From: Nitrospinaceae bacterium
Lineage (GTDB): Bacteria; Nitrospinota; Nitrospinia; Nitrospinales; Nitrospinaceae
Length of the DNA stretch: 64,000 nt
Assembly: GCA_029261535.1 (NCBI GenBank)
Contig: JAJDBF010000011.1
Span: forward strand, 81,907-145,906
Direction of reading: 5' to 3'
This document shows positions 1 to 8,818 of the stretch, piece after piece; position 1 is the first letter of the stretch; each line of letters opens with the position of its first letter. Below the pieces are notes generated by a model. That model saw only the letters and a program-made list of their open reading frames with translations, made no database searches and was not told the DNA's origin. Position numbers and translations under genes: made by a program.

Positions 1-367
1 AGGGCCAAAAAGGAATATCCCCCATGACTGGTTTTAAGATAAAGGGCCCCGCTACCAGCAAGAAAAAACATCCTGCCAGAGAAAAAAACAGCATCGCACA
101 AACCATGGTTCCCCAGAATTCACGCAAGGTTTCAGGGTCTTCCCGGTAATCAAAATAAAACCGGTTGATAGAGGATGGGGGCATTGACCAGGTGAAAATT
201 ATCGACAGGAATCCGCTCAACGTGGTGACCACCGCCAGGATGCCATAGTCGTCTGGTGTCAGGTAGTGGGTGTAGACAGGCAGGAGGAAAAACGAAATGC
301 CTCTTTGCAGAAGGTTGGCAGCGGTGTAAACGAAAGAGGTCCGACCCAGTTTTTGTGTGGGTGTCAT
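1..367 (-). CDS. Wzx-type polysaccharide flippase, N-terminal part (runs off left edge)
   Basis: An ATG at 367 on the minus strand opens a frame that stays open to the window edge (122 codons). The product starts MTPTQKLGRTSFVYTAANLL and then shows hydrophobic helices, including a RGISFFLLPVYTHYLTPDDYG stretch. That first-helix pattern is typical of Wzx/MATE-like lipid-linked oligosaccharide flippases, which move undecaprenyl-linked repeat units across the inner membrane. A second membrane segment (about residues 90-110) ends near the edge. The gene lies 60 bp downstream of the epimerase at 428-1441 on the same strand and is probably cotranscribed. The C-terminal three quarters are missing, so the family call rests on the N-terminus only. 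Confidence 0.72.
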   Translation of the reverse strand, partial: MTPTQKLGRTSFVYTAANLLQRGISFFLLPVYTHYLTPDDYGILAVVTTLSGFLSIIFTWSMPPSSINRFYFDYREDPETLREFWGTMVCAMLFFSLAGCFFLLVAGPFILKPVMGDIPFWP

Positions 368-427
368 GGCAGGCGAAAGACCGAGGCAGTTGAAGTTTGG
401 GGTCGGGTATTTAAAATAGCAGATGCC

Positions 428-1441
428 TCAGGCACGGGTTTTATAATAGTCTAGGTACCAGGCGACGAATTGTTTGATGCCATAAGGCACGTCATATTTT
501 GGACGGTAGCCAAACTGTTCCTTGAGGTCCGAGATATCCGCGTGGTTTTTCGGAATGTCTCCCGGTTGCATGGGCAAGTGGTTGATGGTGGCTTTGCGAC
601 CGAGGTTTTTCTCAAGCTCTCCTATAAAAGTCATCAAGGGAACCGGATGGCTACAGCCGATGTTGTAGACCCGGTAGGGTGCGCTGGAGGTGGAGGGATC
701 CGGGTGCGACGCATCCCAGTCGGGGGTAGGCGTGGCCGGGGTTTGCATCACCCGTATGATGCCTTCCACGATATCGTCGATGTAGGTGAAGTCGCGGGTC
801 ATCTCCCCCCGGTTGTAAACATCTATGGGCTTTCCTTCCAGAATATTTTTGGTGAAGATGAACAGGGCCATGTCCGGCCTTCCCCAGGGGCCGTAAGCCG
901 TGAAAAAACGCAAACCTGAAACGGGCGTGCGGAACAGATGGGCGTAGCTGTGCGCCATCAGTTCGTTGGCTTTTTTGGTGGCACCGTACAAGGCCAGCGG
1001 ATGGTTGGCAGGATCACTCGCCGCAAAGGGCATCTGGCTGTTGAGCCCGTAAACCGAACTCGATGAGGCGTAAACAAGATGCGGTACTTCGTGATGCCGG
1101 CATCCTTCCAGAATATTCAGGAAGCCGGTCACATTGCTGTCGATGTAGTCGTGCGGATGAGTCAGTGAGTGCCGCACCCCGGCCTGCGCTCCCAGATGGA
1201 TCACGCGTTCAAAGGCGGCATTTTTAAATATCGTTGTTATCGCAGAGCGGTCTTCCAGATGCTCCTGTTCGAACGCGAAACTGGAATAATTTCTAAGCAG
1301 GGCGAGCCGATCCTTTTTTAGCTGAACATCGTAATAGGCGTTCAGGTTGTCGAGCCCGACCACTTCATGACCGTCCTCCAGAAGTCGTCGGGTGGTATGA
1401 AAACCGATGAACCCTGCTGTTCCTGTTACGAGTAGTTTCAT
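428..1441 (-). CDS. NAD-dependent epimerase, UDP-glucuronate 4-epimerase type
   Basis: This 337-residue extended short-chain dehydrogenase/epimerase has the Rossmann motif GTAGFIG at residues 7-13 and the catalytic YGATKKA (YxxxK), with an upstream SSSS/VYG stretch. The N-terminal LDNLNAYYDVQLKKDRL is characteristic of the UDP-glucuronate 4-epimerase / capsule protein I subgroup, as opposed to GalE, so UDP-GlcA to UDP-GalA interconversion is the likely reaction. Length is normal for the family. The ATG at 1441 has no strong Shine-Dalgarno sequence. Neighbours are a flippase downstream and, divergently, a WbpM-like dehydratase, all fitting a surface-glycan locus. Substrate specificity is inferred from family resemblance. 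Confidence 0.85.
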   Translation of the reverse strand: MKLLVTGTAGFIGFHTTRRLLEDGHEVVGLDNLNAYYDVQLKKDRLALLRNYSSFAFEQEHLEDRSAITTIFKNAAFERVIHLGAQAGVRHSLTHPHDYIDSNVTGFLNILEGCRHHEVPHLVYASSSSVYGLNSQMPFAASDPANHPLALYGATKKANELMAHSYAHLFRTPVSGLRFFTAYGPWGRPDMALFIFTKNILEGKPIDVYNRGEMTRDFTYIDDIVEGIIRVMQTPATPTPDWDASHPDPSTSSAPYRVYNIGCSHPVPLMTFIGELEKNLGRKATINHLPMQPGDIPKNHADISDLKEQFGYRPKYDVPYGIKQFVAWYLDYYKTRA

Positions 1442-1733
1442 GGTCGAATTAAAGTGGGGATAACTGCAAGGTTTTCAACGTCATGTGGAAACCTGGCGAG
1501 GAAGGGAAAAGACAGTTGAAATCACTGGAATTATATCAAATTTAAGGCATAATAATCATGGAAAATGAGGGGTGGGGATGGGGGGCCAGATCAGGTTCCG
1601 GTAGCGGGATGCCCGAATCACCCCTGAAGTTCATCTGAAGAAAGATGTGACCACGACCACCGCTATTCAGCCAGTTCTTGATTTTCGCTCACCTTGTCGG
1701 TATTAAAACCGGAACAACAGGAATAATGTTTAC
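1442..1733. other. Divergent intergenic region
   Basis: About 290 bp between the epimerase (minus) and the WbpM-like gene (plus). No protein-like frame is visible. It contains one good sigma70-type promoter candidate on the plus strand (annotated separately) and an AT-rich stretch near 1515-1560. Confidence 0.5.
1678..1706 (+). promoter_or_regulatory. Sigma70-like promoter for the WbpM-like gene
   Basis: TTGATT at 1678-1683 and TATTAA at 1701-1706 are separated by exactly 17 bp. The -10 box lies 27 bp before the ATG at 1734, so any leader would be short; an AGGA precedes the start at a long distance. Read by eye only. Confidence 0.42.
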
Positions 1734-3656
1734 ATGCGTCAAAATCCCTTGAGAATTTTTTTGTTAAAACCCCACCGTGCCTGGTTACTTTTTTTGGATT
1801 TAGGGTTTTCGGCGGCGGCTCTTTATCTGGCATTTTTTCTGCGCTTCGATGGACAGATTCCTGCCCATGAATTACTTGTGTTCAACACCGTCCTGCCCTT
1901 TCTCCTGGCATCAAGAGCCGTATGCCTGATCTATCTTGGTTTCTACAACCGATTCTGGGAGTACTACAGCATCGAAGACCTGTTGCAGATCGTAAAGGGT
2001 GTATTGTTAAGCTCCCTGATCGCCGTAGCAGTATTATTTTTCTACAACCGTGCTTTCCAAACCCCGCGTTCCATTTTGGTGATCGAATCTATTATAGCAG
2101 TCACCCTTCTTGGTGGCTCCCGATTGCTTTGGCGATTCTGGACAGAACGCAAAAAGAAAATCAGTCAATCATCAACCGGGTGCAACACGCTGGTCATTGG
2201 TGCGGGAGATACCGGAGCGTATCTGCTCAAATACCTGAAAAGGTTTTCTTCGCATTATCGCGTTTGCTGTTTTATCGATCGCGATCCGTCCAAATGGAAC
2301 AGCCGGTTGATGGGGCTCAAGGTTTTGGGGGGAATGGAAAAATTACCGGACATCATTCAGGAATTTGAAATCAAGGAAGTGCTGGTGGCGATCAGCCAGA
2401 TAGACTCGGATGATCTGAGTAAAATTGTCGGTCGCTGTCAGACACTGGGGGTGCAATGCAAGCTGGCCACTTCGGTGAAAGACGTTTCTTCCCAGGATAT
2501 TCACATCAACCATATTCGCAATATTGAAATCAGCGATCTGCTGGGGCGCGAGGCGGTATCGCTGGATCTGCAGGCCATTCAGGAAATGTTCAATGGCAAA
2601 ACTGTTCTCGTGACCGGGGCCGGAGGGTCGATCGGTTCAGAACTTTGTTCGCAGATTCTGGAATACAATCCTGACCGGCTCATCATGGTTGATAAGGGAG
2701 AAAATTATTTATACGATCTCAACCTGAAAGTAAAACTTGAGACTCAGGGCACGGAAACCCATTGCGTGTTTGCCTCGGTGACCAATCAAAAGAAAATGGA
2801 AAGTGTGTTTCGCGAGTACCGCCCGGACATGGTATTTCATGCGGCCGCGCACAAACATGTGCCGCTAATGGAAGACAATGTCGACGAAGCCATCCACAAT
2901 AATATTTTTGGAACCCATACCTGTTCCGAGCTTTCCGAGCGGTTTGGGGTCGAACGGTTTGTTCTGGTGTCGACCGACAAGGTGGTCAACCCTACCAGCA
3001 TCATGGGGATGACCAAAAATATCTGCGAGAAAATCCTGCAATTCAAATCCTCCAGCGAGGAAACCCGTTTCATCACCGTCCGGTTCGGAAATGTTCTGGG
3101 GAGTAACGGTAGCGTGGTGCGCCTGTTCAAAAGCCAGATCGAAAGTGGCGGACCCGTGACCATCACTCATCCCGATATGGAACGGTTCTTCATGCTAATT
3201 CCAGAGGCGGCGCAATTGATTCTGCAAGCGGCATCGCTGGGCGAGGGCGGGGAGATTTTTCTGCTCGACATGGGAAAACCGGTCAAGATTGTTGACCTGG
3301 CGAAACGAATGATCCGATTGTCGGGCTTCATTCCCGGAAAGGATATGGAAATCCAGTATGTGGGTTTACGCCCAGGGGAAAAACTTTACGAGGAACTGGT
3401 TGCCGATGGCGAAGAGGAACGCCCGACCCGCCATAAAAAAATCAAGCGCGTCATCCCGCCTTGTCGGGCAGATCAGAAATTTATTGAGCAGATGAATCAA
3501 CTGTGCGGCGATGTTGGAACAGCTACACTGGAGACGCTGGAATCTAATTTAAAGAGTCTGGTGAAAAGCAGTGGGTCCAGAATCATGGAAATCGACCCGG
3601 TTTTGCTCAAGGATGATCCACCATCGGGACCCACATCCAACAATCCCCTCGGTTAA
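1734..3656 (+). CDS. WbpM/FlaA1/CapD-type membrane nucleotide-sugar 4,6-dehydratase
   Basis: A 640-residue protein with the layout of long WbpM/CapD enzymes. About four transmembrane helices (residues 12-125) are followed by a CoA-binding-like Rossmann domain (NTLVIGAGDTGAYLL, about 150) and a C-terminal SDR catalytic domain (VTGAGGSIGSELC, about 295; AAAHKHVPLMEDN; STDKVVNPTSIMGMTK). These enzymes convert UDP-GlcNAc to the 4-keto-6-deoxy sugar at the inner face of the membrane, the first step towards QuiNAc- or bacillosamine-type sugars. It is transcribed alone, divergent from the epimerase and convergent with the WbpB-WbpD fusion gene. Length and both Rossmann motifs are intact. The exact product sugar cannot be told from sequence. 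Confidence 0.9.
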   Translation: MRQNPLRIFLLKPHRAWLLFLDLGFSAAALYLAFFLRFDGQIPAHELLVFNTVLPFLLASRAVCLIYLGFYNRFWEYYSIEDLLQIVKGVLLSSLIAVAVLFFYNRAFQTPRSILVIESIIAVTLLGGSRLLWRFWTERKKKISQSSTGCNTLVIGAGDTGAYLLKYLKRFSSHYRVCCFIDRDPSKWNSRLMGLKVLGGMEKLPDIIQEFEIKEVLVAISQIDSDDLSKIVGRCQTLGVQCKLATSVKDVSSQDIHINHIRNIEISDLLGREAVSLDLQAIQEMFNGKTVLVTGAGGSIGSELCSQILEYNPDRLIMVDKGENYLYDLNLKVKLETQGTETHCVFASVTNQKKMESVFREYRPDMVFHAAAHKHVPLMEDNVDEAIHNNIFGTHTCSELSERFGVERFVLVSTDKVVNPTSIMGMTKNICEKILQFKSSSEETRFITVRFGNVLGSNGSVVRLFKSQIESGGPVTITHPDMERFFMLIPEAAQLILQAASLGEGGEIFLLDMGKPVKIVDLAKRMIRLSGFIPGKDMEIQYVGLRPGEKLYEELVADGEEERPTRHKKIKRVIPPCRADQKFIEQMNQLCGDVGTATLETLESNLKSLVKSSGSRIMEIDPVLLKDDPPSGPTSNNPLG

Positions 3657-3744
3657 ATATTCCCACCTGCGGGTTGCGTTGCCCTTCTCAAAATATAAAA
3701 TATTTTAACGTCCCTGAAATTAAATTTTTGAACGGAAAAAAGAA

Positions 3745-5244
3745 TCATTCAGGGGGGCTCTCCTGACGGTTTCCAGCATGGTCCACATAGCCATGAAGCG
3801 TGGCAGGATTGCCGTAAACCAGGCCATGGTCAGGAACATCCCGGGTGACCACAGCGCCCGCACCGATGAAGGCATTTTCGCCGATGGTGATTCCACAGAG
3901 CAGAGTTGCGTTCGCACCAAGAGTCGCCCCCTTTTTCACCAGCGTTTTTTTGAACTCATGTTTGCGGGAGATGGCACTGCGTGGGTTGATGACATTGGTG
4001 AAGACCAGGGAGGGGCCGCAAAATACTTCATCTTCAAGAGTGACTCCTTCATACACGGAAACATTGTTCTGGATTTTTACTCTTTTCCCGATCCTTGCAT
4101 TGGGACCGATAACAACATTCTGTCCAATCGAACAGTTTTCTCCGACGACTGAATTTTTTAAAATGTGAGAGAAGTGCCAGATTTTTGTTCCTCGACCGAT
4201 CTCACACCCTTCATCCACCACACTGGTTTCATGAACGAAAAATTCGGTGTCGGAGTCATTATTAAGGTTCTCCAGGTCAAGACTTTGCTGACATCTTTGA
4301 AGCACGGAAAGCACTCGCACAGCTTCTTCTCCCGTGGTGTGAAATGATTCACCTTGCATTGAATTGAGAAATGCCTGGCATTCATTTTTCAGAGGCTCTT
4401 CCCAGGTGTCGGTCAGGTCCACCGCCGTGCCTTCTTTTGTCTCCGGAACCGGAATGCCCTCGCGCCACAGGATATTATGCGGGTACACCATGATCTTCTG
4501 ATCCACTGGTGCCGTGTCGTCGAAGGTCACCATTTTGCGATCGCCAACGATGACCAGTTTTTGCTCTTTGAACGGGTGCAACCAGGAAACAAAAATGTGG
4601 GCCGATACGCCGCTCGGGAATTTCATGTGAGTGATGGTCGTGTCTGCAATATCAGGATGTAAAATATTACTGCCGACAGCCCAGACGGAATCCGGTTCTT
4701 CGTGGACAAGCGACAGAATTACCGAGATATCGTGCGGCGCGAATGACCACAAAATATTTTCCTCCCGCCGGAATTTACCAAGGGCCAGGCGGTTGGAATA
4801 AATGTATTGCAGGCGCCCGAGTTCCCCTTGCGCCAGCATTTCCTTGATTTTTATAATTGCCGAATGGTAATGCAGGATGTGCCCTACAAACAATATTCGC
4901 TGTTGGGTTTTGGCAAGTGCTGTTAATTCCAGACCTTCTTCTGCCGTGAGTGCCAGAGGTTTTTCAACGAACACATGTTTGCCAGCAAGTAGCGCGTCTC
5001 GCGTCATCGAATAGTGATGGACGGCGGGTGTCGCAATGACGACCGAGTCAATGTTTTGCTGATTGAGCACTTCTGCGAAGGAGGTCGTGATGGTGACGTG
5101 GGGATATTTTTTTCTTTTACGTGCGCAAATCTCTTCCGATGGATCACAGATAACGCTGAGGACACCCAACTCATTAAACACGCGGGCAAGATTTTTCCCC
5201 CAGTAACCGGCACCCACCAGCGCAACATTTATGGATGAATTCAT
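3745..5244 (-). CDS. WbpB-like Gfo/Idh/MocA dehydrogenase fused to WbpD-like left-handed beta-helix N-acetyltransferase
   Basis: One 499-residue frame joins two enzymes that are usually separate. Residues 1-~320 are a Gfo/Idh/MocA oxidoreductase ([18 protein letters not shown] at 6-23; VFVEKPLAL with the conserved EKP). Residues ~340-490 are a hexapeptide-repeat acyltransferase ([54 protein letters not shown]), the WbpD pattern. In the Pseudomonas pathway WbpB oxidises C3 of UDP-GlcNAcA and WbpD acetylates the 3-amino group that WbpE makes between the two steps. A WbpE-like aminotransferase (14775-16298) and a WbpA-like dehydrogenase (16332-17720) lie in the same locus. Last gene of the minus-strand run from 10528. 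The ATG at 5244 is the natural start. Confidence 0.88.
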   Translation of the reverse strand: MNSSINVALVGAGYWGKNLARVFNELGVLSVICDPSEEICARKRKKYPHVTITTSFAEVLNQQNIDSVVIATPAVHHYSMTRDALLAGKHVFVEKPLALTAEEGLELTALAKTQQRILFVGHILHYHSAIIKIKEMLAQGELGRLQYIYSNRLALGKFRREENILWSFAPHDISVILSLVHEEPDSVWAVGSNILHPDIADTTITHMKFPSGVSAHIFVSWLHPFKEQKLVIVGDRKMVTFDDTAPVDQKIMVYPHNILWREGIPVPETKEGTAVDLTDTWEEPLKNECQAFLNSMQGESFHTTGEEAVRVLSVLQRCQQSLDLENLNNDSDTEFFVHETSVVDEGCEIGRGTKIWHFSHILKNSVVGENCSIGQNVVIGPNARIGKRVKIQNNVSVYEGVTLEDEVFCGPSLVFTNVINPRSAISRKHEFKKTLVKKGATLGANATLLCGITIGENAFIGAGAVVTRDVPDHGLVYGNPATLHGYVDHAGNRQESPPE

Positions 5245-5471
5245 AGGGAAAGGTGGAAGTTAAGGGTGTTCGATTGAGACGGGCGCAAATGAAACCTGGA
5301 TTCAAAAAAATAAAACTTGCCGGGAGTTATTTAAAAATACCTGGATAACCTTGCGTGACCTGGTTTGTTTGTTGTTTTGAGGCCTCTCGATCAATATAGC
5401 GAAATTAGTAAAAGGACACAACCGTTTCTCCTTCAGGGTTGACTTGGAATTAAGATAGGTTGCGGGGGCCG

Positions 5472-6494
5472 TTATCCCAGTCCCATCTCTTTCAGACTGG
5501 CCTGGATTTCCGGTTGGGTCAGCAGTAATTTTTCGATTTCTTCAATCGATAACTGCTCTGCAATTTGCGATGAATAATCATTGAGATCGGATCGGGCGGG
5601 CTCCCCTTGCGTGAGGTATTTTTCGTAATTCAGATCGCGGGTGTCCATGGTGATACGATAAAAACTTCCCATGTCTTCCGAGCGGCTCAGTTCATCCTGA
5701 TTCGCCAGAGTCTCGTGCATCTTTTCACTATGGCGCATACCAATGACCTCTACCGGGTTGGTCGCCTTGAATACCCGCTTGACCGCTTCCACCAGCGTAT
5801 TCAAATCTGATGCTGAAGCCTTGCGAATAAAGAGATCACCCTGCCGCCCATGGGCGAAGGCAAACTCGACCAGTTCAATGGCATCTTCAAGGGTCATCAA
5901 AAACCGGGTCATGCTGGGTTCGGTTACAGTGAGGGGCTTGCCCGCGCGGATTTGTTTGACGAACAGCGGCACCACCGATCCGCGCGAGTGAATCACGTTG
6001 CCGTAGCGCACGCAGGTGATCACCGTGTCATCGGGTTTGAGTTCGCGCGAAGCCGCTTGCGCAACTTTTTCCATCAACGCTTTGCTCATGCCCATGGTGT
6101 TGACCGGGTACACTGCTTTGTCCGTGCTCAGGCACACCAGCGACCGAACACCATGCGCCACCGCCGAGGCAATCACGTTGCGGCTTCCAATCACGTTGGT
6201 CTTGACCGCTTCCATCGGAAAAAATTCGCAGGACGGTACCTGCTTCAACGCCGCCGCATGGAACACGAGGTCGACATCCCGCATGGCCTCATCGAGACTT
6301 TGACGCTCGCGAATGTCTCCCAGAAAAAATTTCAGGCGCGGATTGTTGAGGTTGACCCGCATGGCATCCTGCTTGGTCTCATCCCGACTGAATATGCGGA
6401 TCTCCCGGCAATCTTTTTTCAGCAGATAATGCACCATCTGGTTGCCAAAGGAGCCGGTCCCTCCGGTGATCAGTATTGTTTTACCGTCAAACAT
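5472..6494 (-). CDS. capE: UDP-GlcNAc 4,6-dehydratase/5-epimerase, CapE (FnlA/WbjB) type
   Basis: This 340-residue soluble SDR dehydratase has TGGTGSFG at residues 11-18, AALKQVPSCEFFPMEAVKTN, and the STDKAVYPVNTMGMSK active-site region with the M-x-x-x-K of this subgroup. It lacks the membrane domain of the WbpM-like protein at 1734. CapE-type enzymes turn UDP-GlcNAc into a 4-keto-6-deoxy sugar and also epimerise it towards the L series. It sits downstream of an RmlD-like reductase and a CapF protein, matching FnlA/FnlB-type or WbvB/WbvR-type clusters. PseB-like dehydratases are an alternative reading, but the CapF neighbour favours CapE. Confidence 0.86.
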   Translation of the reverse strand: MFDGKTILITGGTGSFGNQMVHYLLKKDCREIRIFSRDETKQDAMRVNLNNPRLKFFLGDIRERQSLDEAMRDVDLVFHAAALKQVPSCEFFPMEAVKTNVIGSRNVIASAVAHGVRSLVCLSTDKAVYPVNTMGMSKALMEKVAQAASRELKPDDTVITCVRYGNVIHSRGSVVPLFVKQIRAGKPLTVTEPSMTRFLMTLEDAIELVEFAFAHGRQGDLFIRKASASDLNTLVEAVKRVFKATNPVEVIGMRHSEKMHETLANQDELSRSEDMGSFYRITMDTRDLNYEKYLTQGEPARSDLNDYSSQIAEQLSIEEIEKLLLTQPEIQASLKEMGLG

Positions 6495-6582
6495 GCAGAC
6501 CCTCCTGCGCTGGTTTATTTTGATGTTGGACGCTTAACATGCCTATCGAGAATCCTGAGTGATTCCTTGATGTTTTTTCGGA

Positions 6583-7485
6583 TTAAATGTCCGGCCCCTC
6601 TGTCATACAGTGGTTGAGGGCCTGCTCCCAGGTTGGCGGGGCGACATCAAAGGTACGCGCGAGTTTTGAGTTGTCCAGCACAGAATGCCTGGGCCGGACC
6701 GCAAGCGTCGGGTATTCACTTGTCGGGATGGGTGAAAGAGTGGGAGGACACTCAAGCCCCAGCGCATCGACAATCGCCCTGGTAAAACCAAACCATGTGG
6801 TCTGACCCGCCGAGGTTAGATGATAGACTCCCGAAACGTTTTTTAAATTTTCCGGATTTTCTTTGAGTTGTGCCCCCAGTATTTTTTCAAGAGCGGTCAC
6901 CGTTGTCCGGGCGATGGTTCTGCACCAGGTGGGCGCGCCGTGTTGGTCGTCGATGACTTTAAGTTCCGGACGTTCCTTGGCGAGGCGCATCATGGTCAAA
7001 AGAAAATTTTTGCCGCGCAAGCCATACACCCAACTGGTTCGGAAGATAAGATGTGGTGCTCCACTTTTCTGTATCGCCTGATCCCCTTCAAGTTTCGTAG
7101 CCCCGTAAACACTCAACGGTTCGGCCTCATCGTCTTCCACATAAGGGGTGTCTTTCTCACCAGAGTAAACGTAGTCGGTGGAATAGTGGATCAGTGCCGC
7201 GCCTGCCCGCCCCGCCTCTTCTGCCAGCAGTGCCGGAACTCCGGCGTTTAACAGTTGAGCCGCTTCCGGCTGTTCTTCGGCCTTGTCGACCTGAGTGTAA
7301 GCCGCGGCATTGATGATGATGGCTGGTTGAATCTCGCGGATGGTACTGCGTACGTTTTCAAACTGGCGCAGATCCAGGTTGTGCAGATCGAATGTCTTTA
7401 ACTCTGAACGGGAGGCGAGTGACTGTTCCAGTTCAAACCCTACCTGGCCTCGGCATCCAATGAGCATGATAGTGGGAAGTGGCAT
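6583..7485 (-). CDS. RmlD-family 4-keto-6-deoxy sugar reductase
   Basis: This 300-residue protein of the dTDP-4-dehydrorhamnose reductase family has IGCRGQVGFELEQSL near the N-terminus, INAAAYTQVDKAEEQPEAA, STDYVYSGEKDTPYVEDD and the catalytic YGATKLEGD. It is only 21 bp from CapF upstream and 88 bp from CapE downstream, far from rmlA/rmlB (12772-14751). That placement suggests it may reduce a UDP-4-keto-6-deoxy-L-sugar, as the RmlD homologue WbvR does, and not dTDP-4-keto-rhamnose. No rmlC is visible to supply the usual substrate. The family is certain; the substrate is inferred from context, so no symbol is given. Confidence 0.86.
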   Translation of the reverse strand: MPLPTIMLIGCRGQVGFELEQSLASRSELKTFDLHNLDLRQFENVRSTIREIQPAIIINAAAYTQVDKAEEQPEAAQLLNAGVPALLAEEAGRAGAALIHYSTDYVYSGEKDTPYVEDDEAEPLSVYGATKLEGDQAIQKSGAPHLIFRTSWVYGLRGKNFLLTMMRLAKERPELKVIDDQHGAPTWCRTIARTTVTALEKILGAQLKENPENLKNVSGVYHLTSAGQTTWFGFTRAIVDALGLECPPTLSPIPTSEYPTLAVRPRHSVLDNSKLARTFDVAPPTWEQALNHCMTEGPDI

Positions 7486-7506
7486 TTCAGGAACCTCGTT
7501 AGATCA

Positions 7507-8604
7507 TCAGACATCCGCACGGACGGTATCTGGAAGGGAAGCATCAAAAATTTCGTGGGCCCAGAACAACATCATCAGTTCATCCCGACCCGTGTTGGTC
7601 AGATTATGCGCATGCAGGGTGGGAATGTCCAGCACTTGCGGTGCCTCGCCGCTGATCTCAAAATGTTTGACTTCATCGCTGAACATGCGACGGATGTTAA
7701 TGGTTACTGAACCTTTAAGCACGACAAACCGCTCGAACTTGCGCGAATGAAAATGGTTGCCGCGCGTCACCCCCGGTTTTGTGGTGGAAACAAAGACCTG
7801 CCCGCCGTTGAGCTCCTTGACCATTTCAACAAGATCGCCCCGGGAATCGCTGTGCCGTATCAGGTCAAGTGGAAAACGCTGGGGATACAGATAAGACCGG
7901 TAGGTATTGAACAGAGACAAGGTCAGGGGGTCGCGCAGGTCCGGCACGATATTCTGCTGGTAAGTTTGCGCAAGCTCTGTCAAGCGGGAGAGCAACTGCG
8001 ACACCAGGATTTCTTCGCCGTCCAGGGTCAGTTGATTTTTCGATGCGGAACGCCCTGCATTGAACAGGCACTCCGCAACCTTTTGGGCGTGTACCAGAGC
8101 CAGTGGTTCGTCGTTAATGATTTTGGGTTTGTCGCCGCTTGCCAGTTGGTGGCAGAAAGTATGGACCACGGAGTTGTAAAAAGGTTTGCCGTGTTCGCCA
8201 AAGACATGAGGCAGAATCACATTGACAAAGGTTCCACCCGATTCATTGGCCCATTGTGAAAAATGGTCGGCACACAGGCGCTTGGCCTTGCCGTAAGTGG
8301 TGTGACGGTCCTGATGAATGGAGGATGAAAACACGAGATTTGGTTTTGCGCCCGTCCGGTTAAGGGCATCGATCAACAACCCGGCAAGCTGTGTATTGAC
8401 CGATTCGATTTCCTCTGGCTCACCTCGATTAACGCCCGCAAGATGAATCAAAATATCCAGATCGCAGACAAAGCTATCGAGGGAATCCGGGCTGGAAAAT
8501 GTTGCACGATCCGCCAGCAAAACATCTTCTACATTTTGTGAGGCCAGATAGCACTGTAAATGCCAGCCAATTTGACCGCTTGCTCCGGTGATGCCAATGT
8601 TCAT
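7507..8604 (-). CDS. capF: CapF-type bifunctional reductase/epimerase with C-terminal cupin
   Basis: A 365-residue protein with an N-terminal NAD(P)-binding SDR domain (GITGASGQIGWHLQCYL, YGKAKRLC) and a C-terminal cupin of about 110 residues holding GNHFHSRKFERFVVLKG and LHAHNLTNTG. This is the architecture of CapF/FnlB/WbjC, where the cupin performs C3 epimerisation and the SDR domain reduces C4 on the path to UDP-N-acetyl-L-fucosamine precursors. The metal-binding HFH...H residues are present. First of three tightly spaced genes (capF, rmlD-like, capE). The 2-epimerase CapG/WbjD that normally completes the route is not in the window. Confidence 0.88.
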   Translation of the reverse strand: MNIGITGASGQIGWHLQCYLASQNVEDVLLADRATFSSPDSLDSFVCDLDILIHLAGVNRGEPEEIESVNTQLAGLLIDALNRTGAKPNLVFSSSIHQDRHTTYGKAKRLCADHFSQWANESGGTFVNVILPHVFGEHGKPFYNSVVHTFCHQLASGDKPKIINDEPLALVHAQKVAECLFNAGRSASKNQLTLDGEEILVSQLLSRLTELAQTYQQNIVPDLRDPLTLSLFNTYRSYLYPQRFPLDLIRHSDSRGDLVEMVKELNGGQVFVSTTKPGVTRGNHFHSRKFERFVVLKGSVTINIRRMFSDEVKHFEISGEAPQVLDIPTLHAHNLTNTGRDELMMLFWAHEIFDASLPDTVRADV

Positions 8605-8818
8605 GAGTCAGGTTCGAGGTTGGGAGTGGATGCTAATAAGCGTATCGAAATCGATAGAGCCAGACTTAATGCCATTCAGGTTTTTTTTGACCATTCAGGG
8701 AAATAAAAGTGAATGGTGAGTTTCGGGTAGAAGGCGTTCACAGTCAGCCTGCACGGACAGGGCGACTCTAAACATTGTACTGAATTCATGCGCCGATCAA
8801 AAGGGGAAGCTTTGCCAA

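Noticed and set aside
5850..6617. 255-codon plus-strand open frame opposite capE
   Set aside because: It is the complement of a strongly supported dehydratase gene; no motifs, His/Arg-rich composition typical of an antisense shadow.
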